From assembly GCA_017548425.1 (NCBI GenBank), contig JAFZAB010000188.1:1-63214 (forward strand): a stretch of 63,214 nucleotides of DNA. The letters run 5' to 3'. The DNA comes from Victivallales bacterium (GTDB lineage: Bacteria; Verrucomicrobiota; Lentisphaeria; Oligosphaerales; Oligosphaeraceae). Below the pieces are notes generated by a model. The model did no database searches, was not told where the DNA came from, and worked only from the letters and a program-made list of their open reading frames with translations. Positions 17,167 through 26,931 of the stretch are shown in pieces; position 1 is the first letter of the stretch; each line of letters begins with the position of its first letter. The translations under genes and the position numbers were made by a program.

Positions 17167-18927
17167 TTAGAACAAACCGTGGACTTTGCCTGTGTTGACA
17201 TCGACATCGATGCGGCGGAAGCCTGGATCGGAACCCGTTCCGGGCATCAGTTTGATGTCGCCAGCGACTGGAACGACGAAGCCTGCGCCCTTATAGACAA
17301 GAATGTCACGAACGGGCAGGACGAAGCCGCGCGGGCGGCCTTTGACGGTCGGATCGTGCGACAGACTGAGATGCGTCTTGACCATGCATGTGCCCATGCT
17401 GGCCAGTTCCGGATCCTTGGAGAGCTGTTCGAGTTTTTCCTGCGCGGCCGGGAGGAATTCGACGCCATCTGCTCCATATACTTCCTTTGCAATGAGTTCG
17501 ACGCGTTCTTTGAGAGGCGTGTCGAGATTGTAGAGGAAGTGGAAGTTGTTCGGTTCGTTAGCGGCGGTCTTGACGGCTTCGGCCAGTTCGATGGCACCTT
17601 CGCCGCCTTTGAGCCAATGTTGCGACAGGGCGGCATAGGCGCCCGCCTGCTCGGAAATCTTGCGGACGAGAGCGATTTCCGCCGGCGTGTCCGTATAGAA
17701 GCTGTTGATGCAGACGACAGGCTTGACGCCTGCTTTCTTGACAGTTTCGATATGGGCGAGAAGGTTTTCGCAGCCTTTTTCGAGAAGACCGAGATTTTCC
17801 TTCGTGTAGGCTTCGTCCAATTTCAGGCCGGGCTTGACTTCGGGGCCGCCGCCGTGCATCTTGAGAGCACGGATGGTGGCGACGACGACGACCGCGTCTG
17901 GCTTCAGGCCGGAGTAGCGGCATTTCAGATTCCAGAACTTCTCAAAACCGATGTCGGCACCGAAGCCGGATTCCGTGATGTGGTATTCGGAGAGAGCGGT
18001 TCCGATCTTGTCGGCGATGATGGAACTCTGTCCAATGGCGATATTTGCGAATGGTCCCGCATGGACGAGAATCGGCTGGCCTTCAATGGACTGCATGAGC
18101 GTCGGATTGAGGGCTTCGACCATCCAGGCGGTCATCGCGCCATCGACTTCCAAGTCAGCCGTCGTGACAGGGGCGCCGGATTTCGAATAGGCGACGACGA
18201 TTTTGCCGATGCGTTTCCGCAAATCCGCGAGATCTTCCGCGACGGCGAGAATGGCCATGATTTCGGAGGAAACGGAGATGGCGAAGCCAGATTCCATTTC
18301 GAAACCGTCCATCTTGCCGCCTTTGCCGATGGTGATGTTACGGAGAGCCTGTGCGCAGAAGTCCATGATCCACTTCATTTGCACACGGTTAGGATCAATA
18401 TCGAGTCGCTTGAGATTGCGTTTGGCGAGCTGCGCGTCATCGTAGTTGCGTTCATGTTGCATACGGGCGGTGAGGGCGACCATGGCGAGATTGTGCGCAT
18501 TCGTGATGCGGTCGATATCGCCTGTGAGGCCGAGCGAGAATGGCGTCAGCGGGATGCACTGCGCGAGACCGCCGCCAGCGGCGGAGCCTTTGATGTTGAA
18601 CGTCGGACCGCCGGAAGGCTGGCGGATGCCGCCGGAGACGCGGGCACCGAGTTTGCCGAGGCCTTGGACAAGGCCGAGCGTGGTGGTGGTCTTGCCTTCG
18701 CCAAGCGGCGTCGGCGTGATGGCGGTTACATCGATGTATTTGCCTTTGGGAGCGTCTTTTAGACGTTCCAGAACGGCTTTCTGGTCAATACGGGCCAATT
18801 GGCGTCCCCAAGGGATGAGTTCGGAGTCCAGAACACCGAGCTTGCGTGCGATTTCCTGCACGGGGAGCATGGTTTCTTCTGCGGCTTCTGCGATTTGCCA
18901 GTCTGCGAGTTTGGTTGGATCCAACAT
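17167..18927 (-). CDS. fhs: formate-tetrahydrofolate ligase
   Basis: Joins formate to tetrahydrofolate using ATP, giving 10-formyl-THF for purine, formyl-Met and one-carbon or acetogenic pathways. 586 residues, slightly above the usual 555. The P-loop [19 protein letters not shown] and the family's EVLVKTAG-like regions are present; GGRPSGG-type sequence appears as [21 protein letters not shown], and the C terminus [14 protein letters not shown] is characteristic. Start at [11 protein letters not shown] with TGGAGC upstream. folD is not nearby. Confidence 0.97.
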   Translation of the reverse strand: MLDPTKLADWQIAEAAEETMLPVQEIARKLGVLDSELIPWGRQLARIDQKAVLERLKDAPKGKYIDVTAITPTPLGEGKTTTTLGLVQGLGKLGARVSGGIRQPSGGPTFNIKGSAAGGGLAQCIPLTPFSLGLTGDIDRITNAHNLAMVALTARMQHERNYDDAQLAKRNLKRLDIDPNRVQMKWIMDFCAQALRNITIGKGGKMDGFEMESGFAISVSSEIMAILAVAEDLADLRKRIGKIVVAYSKSGAPVTTADLEVDGAMTAWMVEALNPTLMQSIEGQPILVHAGPFANIAIGQSSIIADKIGTALSEYHITESGFGADIGFEKFWNLKCRYSGLKPDAVVVVATIRALKMHGGGPEVKPGLKLDEAYTKENLGLLEKGCENLLAHIETVKKAGVKPVVCINSFYTDTPAEIALVRKISEQAGAYAALSQHWLKGGEGAIELAEAVKTAANEPNNFHFLYNLDTPLKERVELIAKEVYGADGVEFLPAAQEKLEQLSKDPELASMGTCMVKTHLSLSHDPTVKGRPRGFVLPVRDILVYKGAGFVVPVAGDIKLMPGTGSDPGFRRIDVDVNTGKVHGLF

Positions 18928-18992
18928 GAGTTTTGCTCCAGTTTGTTGTGTTCGTTTTATGGTAAAATCTTTTTTATTATATAAGGTGAAAA

Positions 18993-19403
18993 TTATTGTT
19001 CAAGGACTTGGATTCTGAAATTCGTCAGCACGCCGTATTTGTTGTAGAATGCTTCGAGGGCCGTTATGACGGATATGACATTTTTCGGACGATTGAGTTC
19101 ATTTTCGAACGAGCGGACGGGATTGGCGGTGCCGTAGGCTGGCGGTGTTTTCGTGATGGTTCTTCTTTCGAGCCAACGGGCGGCGAAACCGTTTTCGATA
19201 TCCACTTTGTTGGAGGGATTTCCGTATTTCGCGACCATTTCCGCATAGGTGGAAGTCCCTGCTTTCCAAGTGCTTCGTGCATCTGCAAACGAAGCCTTCT
19301 CACTTTCGAACGTGGAAACGCTCGATGTTTCGCAGGCTGGCAGAAGAAGCATCGCGAAAAGGCAGAAGATGATTTTTAATGATTGTGCCATGGTCGTGTT
19401 CAT
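18993..19403 (-). CDS. putative small lipoprotein
   Basis: A 136-residue exported protein with a lipoprotein signal ([11 protein letters not shown], lipobox LPAC). The mature region ([34 protein letters not shown]) resembles the short SmpA/OmlA-like fold (the block around 'YG-P'), but the match is too short to name. Start at 19403, or at the Met four codons later. It follows nadC by 24 bases and may be the last gene of that run before fhs. Confidence 0.65.
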   Translation of the reverse strand: MNTTMAQSLKIIFCLFAMLLLPACETSSVSTFESEKASFADARSTWKAGTSTYAEMVAKYGNPSNKVDIENGFAARWLERRTITKTPPAYGTANPVRSFENELNRPKNVISVITALEAFYNKYGVLTNFRIQVLEQ

Positions 19404-19426
19404 CGCTGGAACATGTTGTGAAATCG

Positions 19427-20287
19427 TTATTTGAGAATATCGAGGCCGATGTCGATGGATGGTGCGCTGTGGGTGAGGGCTCCGGAGGAGATGAAATCCA
19501 GTCCGAGATTGCGGAGGGAGGGGAGACGTTCAATCGTGATGTTTCCGGAGGCTTCGGTTTTGGCGCGGCCAGCGATGATTTTGATGGCTTCCACCATCAT
19601 GTCGTTGGACATGTTGTCGAGAAGGATGTATTCGACGCCTGCGTCGGCTGCCTGACGGACTTCGTCGAGACTGTCCGCTTCAATTTCGATTTCCAGTTTT
19701 GGATATTTCTCGCGGCATTGACGGACGGCCCATGCGATGGAGCCTTCACCAACGGTTTTGGCCATTTCGCGGTGGTTGTCTTTGATCATGATGCGGTCGA
19801 ACAGGCCGAAACGATGGTTTTGAGCGCCACCGACTTTGACGGCGTATTTTTCAAGCATGCGGAGGCCGGGCGTGGTCTTGCGCGTGTCGAGCAGTTTCGT
19901 TTTGGAATCACCCAATGCCAAAACGTATTTGCGCGTCATGGTGGCGATGCCGGAGAGGCGTTGCATGAAATTCAACGCGCAACGTTCGCCAGTGAGAATC
20001 GGCTGCGCTTTGCCGCAGACGACGGCGAGTTCCGTTCCGGGCTTGCAGAAATCGCCTTCCTGCACAAGCGGCTGGAAGTCCAGACTGCGGTCGAGCTCAT
20101 GGAAGATGGCTTTGACGACGGGCAGGCCTGCGCAGACGCAAGGCTGCCGCGTGATGAAACGCGCTTCCGTTTCAAGCTTTTCCGGCACGACGGCGAGTGT
20201 CGTCGCGTCGCCCGAGCCGATGTCTTCGGCGAGTGCGAGACGGCAGATGTTGGAAAGGACTTCCGGTTCGAGTATGGGAGCGGTCAT
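19427..20287 (-). CDS. nadC: nicotinate-nucleotide pyrophosphorylase (carboxylating)
   Basis: Converts quinolinate and PRPP to nicotinate mononucleotide in de novo NAD synthesis. 286 residues, normal. Marks: EDIGSGDATTLAVVP, the PRPP/substrate region ERCALNFMQRLSGIATMT, LLDTRKTTPGLRMLEKYAVKVGGAQNHRFGLFDRIMIKDNH with the catalytic Lys, and EIEADSLDEVRQAADAGVEYILLDNM. Start has TAGGAGA upstream. It is 32 bases downstream of the WecA-like gene on the same strand. Confidence 0.97.
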   Translation of the reverse strand: MTAPILEPEVLSNICRLALAEDIGSGDATTLAVVPEKLETEARFITRQPCVCAGLPVVKAIFHELDRSLDFQPLVQEGDFCKPGTELAVVCGKAQPILTGERCALNFMQRLSGIATMTRKYVLALGDSKTKLLDTRKTTPGLRMLEKYAVKVGGAQNHRFGLFDRIMIKDNHREMAKTVGEGSIAWAVRQCREKYPKLEIEIEADSLDEVRQAADAGVEYILLDNMSNDMMVEAIKIIAGRAKTEASGNITIERLPSLRNLGLDFISSGALTHSAPSIDIGLDILK

Positions 20288-20319
20288 GGGAGAGTCTCCT
20301 AAATTATGGTATGGCGGTT

Positions 20320-21402
20320 TTATTCCGTTTTATGGCAGAATTGGATGATGCTGACAAGAGAGAAGAGGGCGATGGTTTGAAGCAAAATCAGAAAGAAACC
20401 ATAGGCGGGAAGCCACAGAAGTGTCGTCGCTCCAGCGCCTTGTATCAGGCAGAGGAGACAGACGAGCAGGACGGCCTGCGGCCGCGTCAGCCCGAGTTGG
20501 ACGAAACGGTGCGAAATGTGGCGGTTGTCGCCAACATAAATCGGAAGATGGAGCCGCATGCGGATGATGACGACGGCGACGGCGTCGAACAACGGAAGGC
20601 TCAACACAAGCAGCGGGATGAGCACGGGGGCGGGCGTGGGGCTTTCGTTCGGAAGATAGAACGTCGTCAGAAGTCCCGTGACGGCAAGGCAGAAGCCCAA
20701 GAAGTGGCTACCGCCATCCCCCATGAAGATTTTGGCGGGAGGGCGGTTGTGCATGAGAAAACCAATGGCGACGCCGCCCGTGACGGCGGACAGCATGGAG
20801 ACGAAATGCTGGCCGCGGATGGCGGCGATGAAAAAGAAAAAGAAGGCGGCGATGGCGGCGATGCCGCCGGCGAGGCCGTCCATGTTGTCAAGAAAATTGA
20901 GCACGTTGACGATGGTGACAATCCACATGACGGTAACGCACCAGCCGAAAATCGGATTTTCAACGAACAGGAAAACGCGGATGCCAGAGGCGGCGACGCA
21001 ACCCGCTATCACAAACTGCCAGAGGAACTTGAATTTGGCGCTGAAGGCATTTTTGTCGTCACACATGCCAAGAATGGAGAAAGCGGTCGCGCCAAACATG
21101 ATGGCGAGCATTTTGGGGAGGACGGCGTTGATGCCGTCCAGAAACGGCGCGATTCGGCCGCCGGCAATGGACGGCACGAGTTTGGCGACGGCGAGGCCGC
21201 CGATAATGACGAGAAGCCATGCGGAGACCATGCCGAGGCCGCCGAGCACGGGCGTGGGGGCCTTATGTGATTTATGGGCCTCCTGCTTCGGCTTGTCAAC
21301 GAAGCCCAGACGCGGGGCGATCTTGCGGCAAATGGCCGTCGTGACGGTCGCCAGAATGGCGGCCGCCAACCAGGCGGCGATGTATAGGATGTTCCATGAC
21401 AT
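20320..21402 (-). CDS. MraY/WecA-family polyprenyl-phosphate sugar-1-phosphate transferase
   Basis: A polytopic membrane enzyme (360 residues, about 10-11 helices) that transfers a HexNAc-1-phosphate from UDP-sugar to undecaprenyl phosphate. Marks: the early GFVDKPKQEAHKSHKAPTPVLGGLG, the NVLNFLDNMDGLAGGIAAIAA motif with two Mg-binding Asp residues, and MGDGGSHFLGF. WecA-like with the C-terminal HISHRFVQLGLTRPQAV (HxH) motif, so an initiating transferase and not MraY. Start at MSWNILY; a 30-residue upstream extension overlaps the thioesterase gene and lacks family similarity. It is 4 bases after the thioesterase gene. A second, fused paralogue is at 49391. Confidence 0.88.
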   Translation of the reverse strand: MSWNILYIAAWLAAAILATVTTAICRKIAPRLGFVDKPKQEAHKSHKAPTPVLGGLGMVSAWLLVIIGGLAVAKLVPSIAGGRIAPFLDGINAVLPKMLAIMFGATAFSILGMCDDKNAFSAKFKFLWQFVIAGCVAASGIRVFLFVENPIFGWCVTVMWIVTIVNVLNFLDNMDGLAGGIAAIAAFFFFFIAAIRGQHFVSMLSAVTGGVAIGFLMHNRPPAKIFMGDGGSHFLGFCLAVTGLLTTFYLPNESPTPAPVLIPLLVLSLPLFDAVAVVIIRMRLHLPIYVGDNRHISHRFVQLGLTRPQAVLLVCLLCLIQGAGATTLLWLPAYGFFLILLQTIALFSLVSIIQFCHKTE

Positions 21403-21406
21403 GGCG

Positions 21407-21802
21407 TTACTCGAAAAGTTTACGGATGTTTTCCGGGGGGCGGGAGGGGCGTCCCGTCTGGGCGTTGAGGAAGACGAGCGTGACGTCGCCATCGACGAGC
21501 AGGACGCCGTCGCGTTTGACTTCGCAGGCTGTTTTCAGCTTCAAACCGTCGAATTCGATGACGCGGGCGGTGACGTCCAAGAGGTCGTCGTAACGAGCGG
21601 GGCGATGGTATTTCGCATGGGCGTCAAGTACGGGCAGCATGAATCCTTGCTCTTCTATCTGCTTGTAGGACAAGCCGTTAAGACGGAGAAGCTCCGTCCG
21701 CGCACGCTCGAAGAGCATGAAATAGTTGGCGTAGTAAACGACGCCCATCTGGTCTGTGTCGGCATAGCAGACACGATATTGGGTTGTGTTTTCTGGAATC
21801 AT
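21407..21802 (-). CDS. YbgC-type acyl-CoA thioesterase
   Basis: A 131-residue hotdog-fold thioesterase. The catalytic-Asp region YRVCYADTDQMGVVYYANYFMLFERARTELLR is the classic 4-hydroxybenzoyl-CoA thioesterase/YbgC signature. YbgC genes often sit beside tol-pal genes; here tolQRA lie 5 kb away. Its stop overlaps nothing but lies 4 bases before the WecA-like start, and its own ATG overlaps the cmk stop by 4 bases, so the three are translated as one unit. Confidence 0.9.
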   Translation of the reverse strand: MIPENTTQYRVCYADTDQMGVVYYANYFMLFERARTELLRLNGLSYKQIEEQGFMLPVLDAHAKYHRPARYDDLLDVTARVIEFDGLKLKTACEVKRDGVLLVDGDVTLVFLNAQTGRPSRPPENIRKLFE

Positions 21803-22479
21803 TGGCGTGGGTTTTCGCGCATGAATTCAATCATTCTATCGACGACTTCGTCAGGCGTCATGCCGTCCGTCATGATGGTGAGTGCGTCATCGGCAGCTTT
21901 GAGCGGAGCGATTTCGCGGGTGGAATCGATTTGATCTCGCATGGCGATTTGGGCGGCGACTTCCGCCAACGTCGTACCGTCTTTGAAATCGCCTTGATTC
22001 AGGCGGCGTTTGGCGCGTTCTTCAGCACTGGCGGTGATGAAGAATTTATAGGTTGCATTCGGCAGGACGACCGTCTGGATGTCGCGTCCTTCCATGACGA
22101 TAATCGGCAGTTTAGCGCAGTCGCGCTGTTTTTGGAGCATCCAGTCACGCACTTCGGGGATGGCGGCCGCCTGCGAGACGATGTCGGAGACTTCCTTCGA
22201 GCGGAGAAAGGCGTGGTCAACGGGTTCTCCGTTGAAATACAGCTCCAGACAATCTTTTTCAGTATCTAGTTTGTACTCCAACGTCCATTCCGGCAGATGC
22301 TTCACCAATTCCTGTGGATTTTTCTCTGGATCGATATTGAGCTTGTAAGCCGCCGCCGCGACGGCGCGGTACATTTCGCCCGTGTTGACGTAAAGACCAT
22401 TGATTCTTGCCGCCAACAGTTTGGCGACCGTACTCTTGCCAGATGCGGCAGGACCGTCTATGGCTATTTGAAGTGTCAT
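21799..22479 (-). CDS. cmk: cytidylate kinase
   Basis: Phosphorylates CMP and dCMP for nucleotide synthesis. 226 residues, normal. P-loop IDGPAASGKSTVAKLLA, acceptor-binding NTGEMYRAVA, the NMP-binding helix, and the catalytic MEGRDIQTVVLPNATYKFFITASAEERAKRR block are present. GAGGAG ribosome-binding site upstream. Part of the 19-24.4 kb minus-strand run, downstream of rseP with 32 bases between them. Confidence 0.97.
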   Translation of the reverse strand: MTLQIAIDGPAASGKSTVAKLLAARINGLYVNTGEMYRAVAAAAYKLNIDPEKNPQELVKHLPEWTLEYKLDTEKDCLELYFNGEPVDHAFLRSKEVSDIVSQAAAIPEVRDWMLQKQRDCAKLPIIVMEGRDIQTVVLPNATYKFFITASAEERAKRRLNQGDFKDGTTLAEVAAQIAMRDQIDSTREIAPLKAADDALTIMTDGMTPDEVVDRMIEFMRENPRQ

Positions 22480-22511
22480 GGTTTTCTCCTCTTTTTCTTA
22501 TATTAAATAGG

Positions 22512-24386
22512 TTAAGGCTTTTTCTCCTCCGTCTCCAGCTCCTCCATGGACGGGGCGGAATGCTGGAAGGCTTTGATGAATTTGGGCAGACGAATGAAAT
22601 CATTGAACGTGATATAGACCATCAGGAAAATCAACAGTCCCGCGAAAATGTTCTGCAACCATGTGACAAGTTTGACGGGAAGCGGCCTGCGGATGAGCGC
22701 TTCGATGAAGGCGAACAGGATGTGGCCGCCGTCCAGCACAGGGAATGGCAGGAGGTTGACGAACGCCAGCGAGAATGTGATCAGAATGATGAGCGACATG
22801 CCGCCGCGAAGCCCTTCGCTCTTCAGCGTGCCCCACAGGAGGGCGGTGATGCCGACGACGCCGCTCATGTGTTTCACTTTGACTTGCGACTTGCTGGTCT
22901 TCGTGCCGCTGATTTTGGACGTGATGGGCTTGAAGAGCAGTGAAAGCGTTTTGGCGGTTTGGTTGAAGACATCCGTAAACTGCCTCCATGGTGTTAGATG
23001 GACGATGGCCTTCGGCGGCGTGTCGTCTAGTTGGACGCCGATGAGATAGCGGTCGCCGGCTTCGCGGGCGGCGAGATTCTCGAATGTGATTTCATGTCCG
23101 TCCCGTTCGACGACGAGCGTCATTGGGGCGCCTTTGGAATCTTTCACAAGTTCTGTGAAGACAGAGGCTTCTGTGATTTCGACATCGTTGAGGCGCAGGA
23201 TTCGATCTTGATATTTGAGGCCTGCTTCTTCGGCCGGACTGTCCTGAAAGACGTTTTTGATGATGACGGCGAAAACGAAGCCAAGATTTTTGGCGTTTCG
23301 TTCTTCCGGCAGTTGGACGTTGAGCGTCATCTCCTTGCCGTTACGGGCGATAAGAAAATCAGCGGTTGTCGCGGTTTGGTTTTCCTGCAATGTGTCGAAG
23401 AGCGTTTTTGTGGAGGAAACGGTCTTTCCGAAGACGGAGAGGAGTTGGTCGCCGCCTTTGAATCCGGCGGCTTCCGCAGGCGATCCCGTGATGATGGAAC
23501 TGACGGCGATTGGATTGCGGGCGGCATAGAACGGGACGCCGAGACCTTCATAAAGAGGATTCGGAAGTTGTTCGTATGCAATCTCTAATGGATTGCTTTC
23601 GCCTGGACGAACGACGGTCAGCGTCGCCTGCGGCAGGCCGTTGTAGGCATGCATTTCATAGAGCTGGCTGTAGCCGTTCTGAAGCGCCTTGCCGTTGACG
23701 TGGGTGATGCGATCATCCGGACGAAGGCCCGCCTGCCATTCGAGACCGGGCTGCGGCGTGTAGGAAATTTCGCTTTCGTGTCCTTTTTTGTCACGAATTG
23801 TCATCGTGACGGGTTGCAATTGGTCAACAGACGGAAGCTTCAAGGAGTCTTGAAGGCTTTCCCAATCGTACGTCAAATCGTCGATCGAACCGTCGTAGGG
23901 AACGCCGTTGACGGCGACAATCACGTCGCTTTCCTTCAGTCCATCCTTATATAAAGGAAGGATTTTGGGGACATCGACGACGATGCAGGAACTGGCCGGC
24001 GGATTTTTCCAGACGCCGACGCCCCACATGACGGTCGCGAGAACGAATCCGAAGAGGATGTTGAAGAACGGGCCGGCGAAAGCGGTGACGGCGCGCGCCA
24101 TTGGCGCGCCGTGGGGCAGTTCGCGGCCGTCTTCCGTTTTCGTGGTTTCGGCGGTGTCCAATTGCGGAATGGAGACGAAGCCGCCGAACGGCAGCCAGCT
24201 GATGACATATTCGATGCCGCCTTTCTTGAAGCCCCAGATCTTCTTGCCGAAACCGATGGAGAATTTCTCGACGACGAGTTTCTGCCAGACGGCGGCGAGC
24301 AGATGGCCGAATTCATGGATGAAGATACAGAATCCGAAGAAGAAAACGGTGAAGAGGATGATGGCGATGTTTGCGATGACGGTCAT
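22512..24386 (-). CDS. rseP: RseP-type site-2 protease with extra PDZ units
   Basis: An inner-membrane zinc metalloprotease that cuts membrane-bound anti-sigma factors and signal peptides. The first helix carries HEFGH (HExxH) near residue 25, and the C-terminal membrane part carries NLLPFPVLDGGHILF (the LDG motif). The 624 residues exceed the usual 430-450 because the periplasmic region is expanded: I can distinguish about four PDZ-like units, each marked by a turn such as GLKESDVIVAVNG, GLRPDDRITHVNG, GFKGGDQLLSVFG and GLKYQDRILRLND. The start at MTVIANIA is set by family similarity; no good ribosome-binding site is visible. rseA/sigE genes are not in the window. Confidence 0.92.
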   Translation of the reverse strand: MTVIANIAIILFTVFFFGFCIFIHEFGHLLAAVWQKLVVEKFSIGFGKKIWGFKKGGIEYVISWLPFGGFVSIPQLDTAETTKTEDGRELPHGAPMARAVTAFAGPFFNILFGFVLATVMWGVGVWKNPPASSCIVVDVPKILPLYKDGLKESDVIVAVNGVPYDGSIDDLTYDWESLQDSLKLPSVDQLQPVTMTIRDKKGHESEISYTPQPGLEWQAGLRPDDRITHVNGKALQNGYSQLYEMHAYNGLPQATLTVVRPGESNPLEIAYEQLPNPLYEGLGVPFYAARNPIAVSSIITGSPAEAAGFKGGDQLLSVFGKTVSSTKTLFDTLQENQTATTADFLIARNGKEMTLNVQLPEERNAKNLGFVFAVIIKNVFQDSPAEEAGLKYQDRILRLNDVEITEASVFTELVKDSKGAPMTLVVERDGHEITFENLAAREAGDRYLIGVQLDDTPPKAIVHLTPWRQFTDVFNQTAKTLSLLFKPITSKISGTKTSKSQVKVKHMSGVVGITALLWGTLKSEGLRGGMSLIILITFSLAFVNLLPFPVLDGGHILFAFIEALIRRPLPVKLVTWLQNIFAGLLIFLMVYITFNDFIRLPKFIKAFQHSAPSMEELETEEKKP

Positions 24387-24429
24387 ATTCTGTCGTGTTG
24401 ATTGAGTGGATGAATGGTTGCGGCTGCGG

Positions 24430-25845
24430 TTATGGAAGGTCGATTTTCCATATGCCCCAGTGGCGGTTACGGTTTGAGCGGAAGAAGATTGACTTGCCGT
24501 CTGGCGACCAGCCGGGCATGTCGTCAAGAGCTTGTGAAGACGTGATTTGTGTTAGGTTTGATCCATCCGCGTCCATAATCCAGATGTCCGTATCCTCTTG
24601 GGATTGCGGCGCATTGATGTTGGCTGCGAAGGCGATGTGTTTCCCGTCTGGCGACCAGGCGGGTTGCTTGAAACTGGCGGGGCTGTTTTTGGGGGAGAGC
24701 TGGTCTTTCAACGAACCGTCCGATTCGATTTTGTATATGGCCGATGGACTGCCTTCCTGGAAGGCGATGCGGCGGCCGTTTGGCGACCAGGCGGGATTTT
24801 CACCGTTGCAGAAGAATTCCGGAAGGATGTTTTTGGCGCCGTCCAGAGTGAACGACCATATCTGCGGGGCGGCGAGCTTGTCCGGCAGATAGACCGTGGC
24901 GAGGGCGGCATGGCCGTCTGCGCGGATATTCGGATTGAGCATGATCAATTCGCTAGAATGGACCAGATCCAGTTTCTGCGCGGTGTCCTTTTCAGGGATG
25001 CGGCACTTCCAGAGGTCGAGGCGTCCTGTCCTGTTGGATGCGAAGAGAATGCTGGAAGTGTCTATGACTGTTGGTGTTAAATCGATGTTTCCTTTTGTGA
25101 TGATGGTTTTGTTCTGATCGGCTTGGACTAACGGGTAATGGACAAGCCATGCCTCATGTTTGAAAGGCTTGTCCTGTGTCTGGACGAGCACGGAGGCCAC
25201 CAAGCCGTCGCCTTCCGGAAGAAGGGCGAAGCTGAGGATTTGCTTTTGTTCGTCGCCTGTCAGTTGGACAATTGAAACGGGCTGCTTGTTCCCCGGTTCC
25301 TTGAAAGAGCTTTCCGCGCGAAGATAGCTGGAGACCAGTTGGGCGCGGCCGTATTTCGACGGCTTGATTGTCCAGTAGAGGAGCCCTGGATTTTCAGGCT
25401 CGAGATTGGCGAAAATCGTCGGTTCCGCCTTGCCGGGGGAGAATTGCAGGTCTTTGTTTTTGAACGTGTTTTTGCGGAAGGAGATATCGGCTTTCTCTTC
25501 ATTGGCGGGCAGTGCGAATTCGACGGGCGTCTGGCCGATGTGCGCACCGTTCAGAAAGACGTCCGCTTCCTGTGGAACGCTGTCCGCTTTGAACTGCCGT
25601 TTCAGGACGACATCCATGGGGGACGGCGTGGAATAGGTAATGGTCGTTTCCATTGGGGCGCAACCCTTTGCGGAAACAGTCGCCGCGATGTGGCTGAGCG
25701 GGAAGACGCGGATTTCCGTTGGTGCGCGGAATGTCTCCTGCCTGACCGTGACGTCCGCGCCGTCAGGGATGACATGGATGCTGACATAGCGGCATCCCGT
25801 CATCAGAAAGATGATCGGCAATAGGATGGAGATGAGGCGAATCAT
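24430..25845 (-). CDS. PEGA-domain and TolB-like beta-propeller lipoprotein
   Basis: A 471-residue envelope lipoprotein (lipobox FLMTGC). After the signal come two PEGA-type beta domains (residues about 20-125; SIHVIPDGADVTV... and ADVFLNGAHIGQTPVEF), then WD40-like TolB repeats: ENPAWSPNGRRIAF, QPAWSPDGKHIAFAA, MPGWSPDGKSIFF, plus DADGSNLTQIT. TolB sits in the periplasm and binds Pal and TolA. Since tolQ, tolR and a tolA/tonB-like gene are read divergently from the same intergenic region, this protein probably works with them. Typical TolB lacks PEGA domains, so it is a relative and not a standard TolB. Confidence 0.82.
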   Translation of the reverse strand: MIRLISILLPIIFLMTGCRYVSIHVIPDGADVTVRQETFRAPTEIRVFPLSHIAATVSAKGCAPMETTITYSTPSPMDVVLKRQFKADSVPQEADVFLNGAHIGQTPVEFALPANEEKADISFRKNTFKNKDLQFSPGKAEPTIFANLEPENPGLLYWTIKPSKYGRAQLVSSYLRAESSFKEPGNKQPVSIVQLTGDEQKQILSFALLPEGDGLVASVLVQTQDKPFKHEAWLVHYPLVQADQNKTIITKGNIDLTPTVIDTSSILFASNRTGRLDLWKCRIPEKDTAQKLDLVHSSELIMLNPNIRADGHAALATVYLPDKLAAPQIWSFTLDGAKNILPEFFCNGENPAWSPNGRRIAFQEGSPSAIYKIESDGSLKDQLSPKNSPASFKQPAWSPDGKHIAFAANINAPQSQEDTDIWIMDADGSNLTQITSSQALDDMPGWSPDGKSIFFRSNRNRHWGIWKIDLP

Positions 25846-25885
25846 GAGATTTTAGTTCCAGAAGAAAACGACAGTAAAACTAAAT

Positions 25886-25914
25886 AATATAATAAGAGCG
25901 GCGGGAATAAACAA
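25886..25914 (-). promoter_or_regulatory. candidate promoter of the PEGA/TolB-like gene
   Basis: On the minus strand, TTGTTT (25909-25914) and TATATT (25886-25891) are 17 bases apart, 41 bases before the ATG. It shares the 206-base divergent gap with the rsmA promoter. Confidence 0.4.
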
Positions 25915-25995
25915 GAAATCGGCAAAAAACGATGCATGGCATCCATGAAAGATGGTCATTTATTCGTTAAAAAGGTTGAAATTTTACTGGCAGGT

Positions 25996-26024
25996 TTGAC
26001 TCTGTATATTACATTATGTATAAA
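25996..26024 (+). promoter_or_regulatory. candidate sigma70 promoter of the rsmA-tolQRA run
   Basis: TTGACT (25996-26001) and TATAAA (26019-26024) have exactly 17 bases between them and lie 28 bases before the rsmA start. This is the best promoter match in the window. Confidence 0.6.
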
Positions 26025-26051
26025 AGATGAATATTGTTTGCGGGAGGGAGT

Positions 26052-26912
26052 ATGAAACGGGAAGGATTGGCGTCGAAACGTGGTATGAACAAAAGTGAAT
26101 TGTTGGCATTGTTGGAAAGACTGGAAATTCATCCAAGCCGAAGGCTTGGGCAGAATTTTCTGATTGATCCGAACATGCTGGATTCACTTGTCCGCAGCGC
26201 GGGCGTGGTGGAGGGGGACACGGTTTTGGAAATCGGTCCGGGCACGGGAACGCTGACGGAGCGGATGCTGGCGGCTGGCGCGCGTGTGCAAGCCATTGAA
26301 TTGGATCATCGTCTGGCAGGCTATCTGCGCGACGAACGGTTCAAAGATGACAAGGCGTTTTCGCTGTTGGAAGCGGATGCATGCCGAACAGATTTGGACG
26401 CTCTGATGGGAGAGGCGCCGTTCCGCTGTGTGGCGAACCTGCCATACAGTTGCAGTTCGCAACTGCTGGCGTCGCTGACAGCCATGACCAATCAGCCGCA
26501 GGACATTCATGTCCTGCTGCAGAAGGAAATGGCGGACCGTCTGACCGCGAAGGCGGGCACGAAGGAATACGGCGTGCTGACGGTTCGGTTGGGCCTGCTG
26601 TATGAAATTTCGACTGTGAAGACGATTCCGAAAAACGTCTTCTTTCCCCCACCGGAGGTGGTTAGCGCGTTTGTTCGGATGCGGTTGCGGCCGAAACGGC
26701 CGCCTCGCGACGTCATGGCTTCCGTCTCCCATGTGGCGGGGCTCGCCTTCGGGCAGCGTCGCAAGAAGACATGCCGGATGCTGGAGCCGGAATACGGGGC
26801 TGAACGCGTGGCGGCGGCCTTTGCAGCCGCTTCGCTGACGGAAGATGTTAGGGCGGATGCCATTACGCCGCAAGCGTATGTGCGTTTGGGAATGGAGTTG
26901 ATGAAACAATAA
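26052..26912 (+). CDS. rsmA: 16S rRNA adenine dimethyltransferase RsmA
   Basis: Dimethylates A1518 and A1519 (E. coli numbering) of 16S rRNA with SAM during 30S maturation. 286 residues, near the usual 270. SAM-binding LEIGPGTGTLTERML, the DPNML/QNFLIDP opening that follows RRLGQ, the catalytic NLPYSCSS, and the C-terminal helical domain (QRRKKTCRM) are intact. Start at MKREGL because GGGAGGGAG is 3-10 bases upstream; an in-frame ATG-like extension to 26034 lacks support. First gene of a run with tolQ, tolR and tolA-like. Confidence 0.95.
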   Translation: MKREGLASKRGMNKSELLALLERLEIHPSRRLGQNFLIDPNMLDSLVRSAGVVEGDTVLEIGPGTGTLTERMLAAGARVQAIELDHRLAGYLRDERFKDDKAFSLLEADACRTDLDALMGEAPFRCVANLPYSCSSQLLASLTAMTNQPQDIHVLLQKEMADRLTAKAGTKEYGVLTVRLGLLYEISTVKTIPKNVFFPPPEVVSAFVRMRLRPKRPPRDVMASVSHVAGLAFGQRRKKTCRMLEPEYGAERVAAAFAAASLTEDVRADAITPQAYVRLGMELMKQ

Positions 26913-26931
26913 GCGATAGGAGAAAGATATT

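Noticed and set aside
17047..18762. Long plus-strand frame that begins in the heptamer array and runs antisense to fhs (571 codons)
   Set aside because: It reads open only because the 7-base repeat is stop-free in this frame and because of fhs codon bias; fhs is unmistakable on the minus strand.
21403..21492. N-terminal 30-codon extension of the WecA-like gene
   Set aside because: It overlaps the thioesterase coding sequence in another frame and has no similarity to WecA-type N termini.
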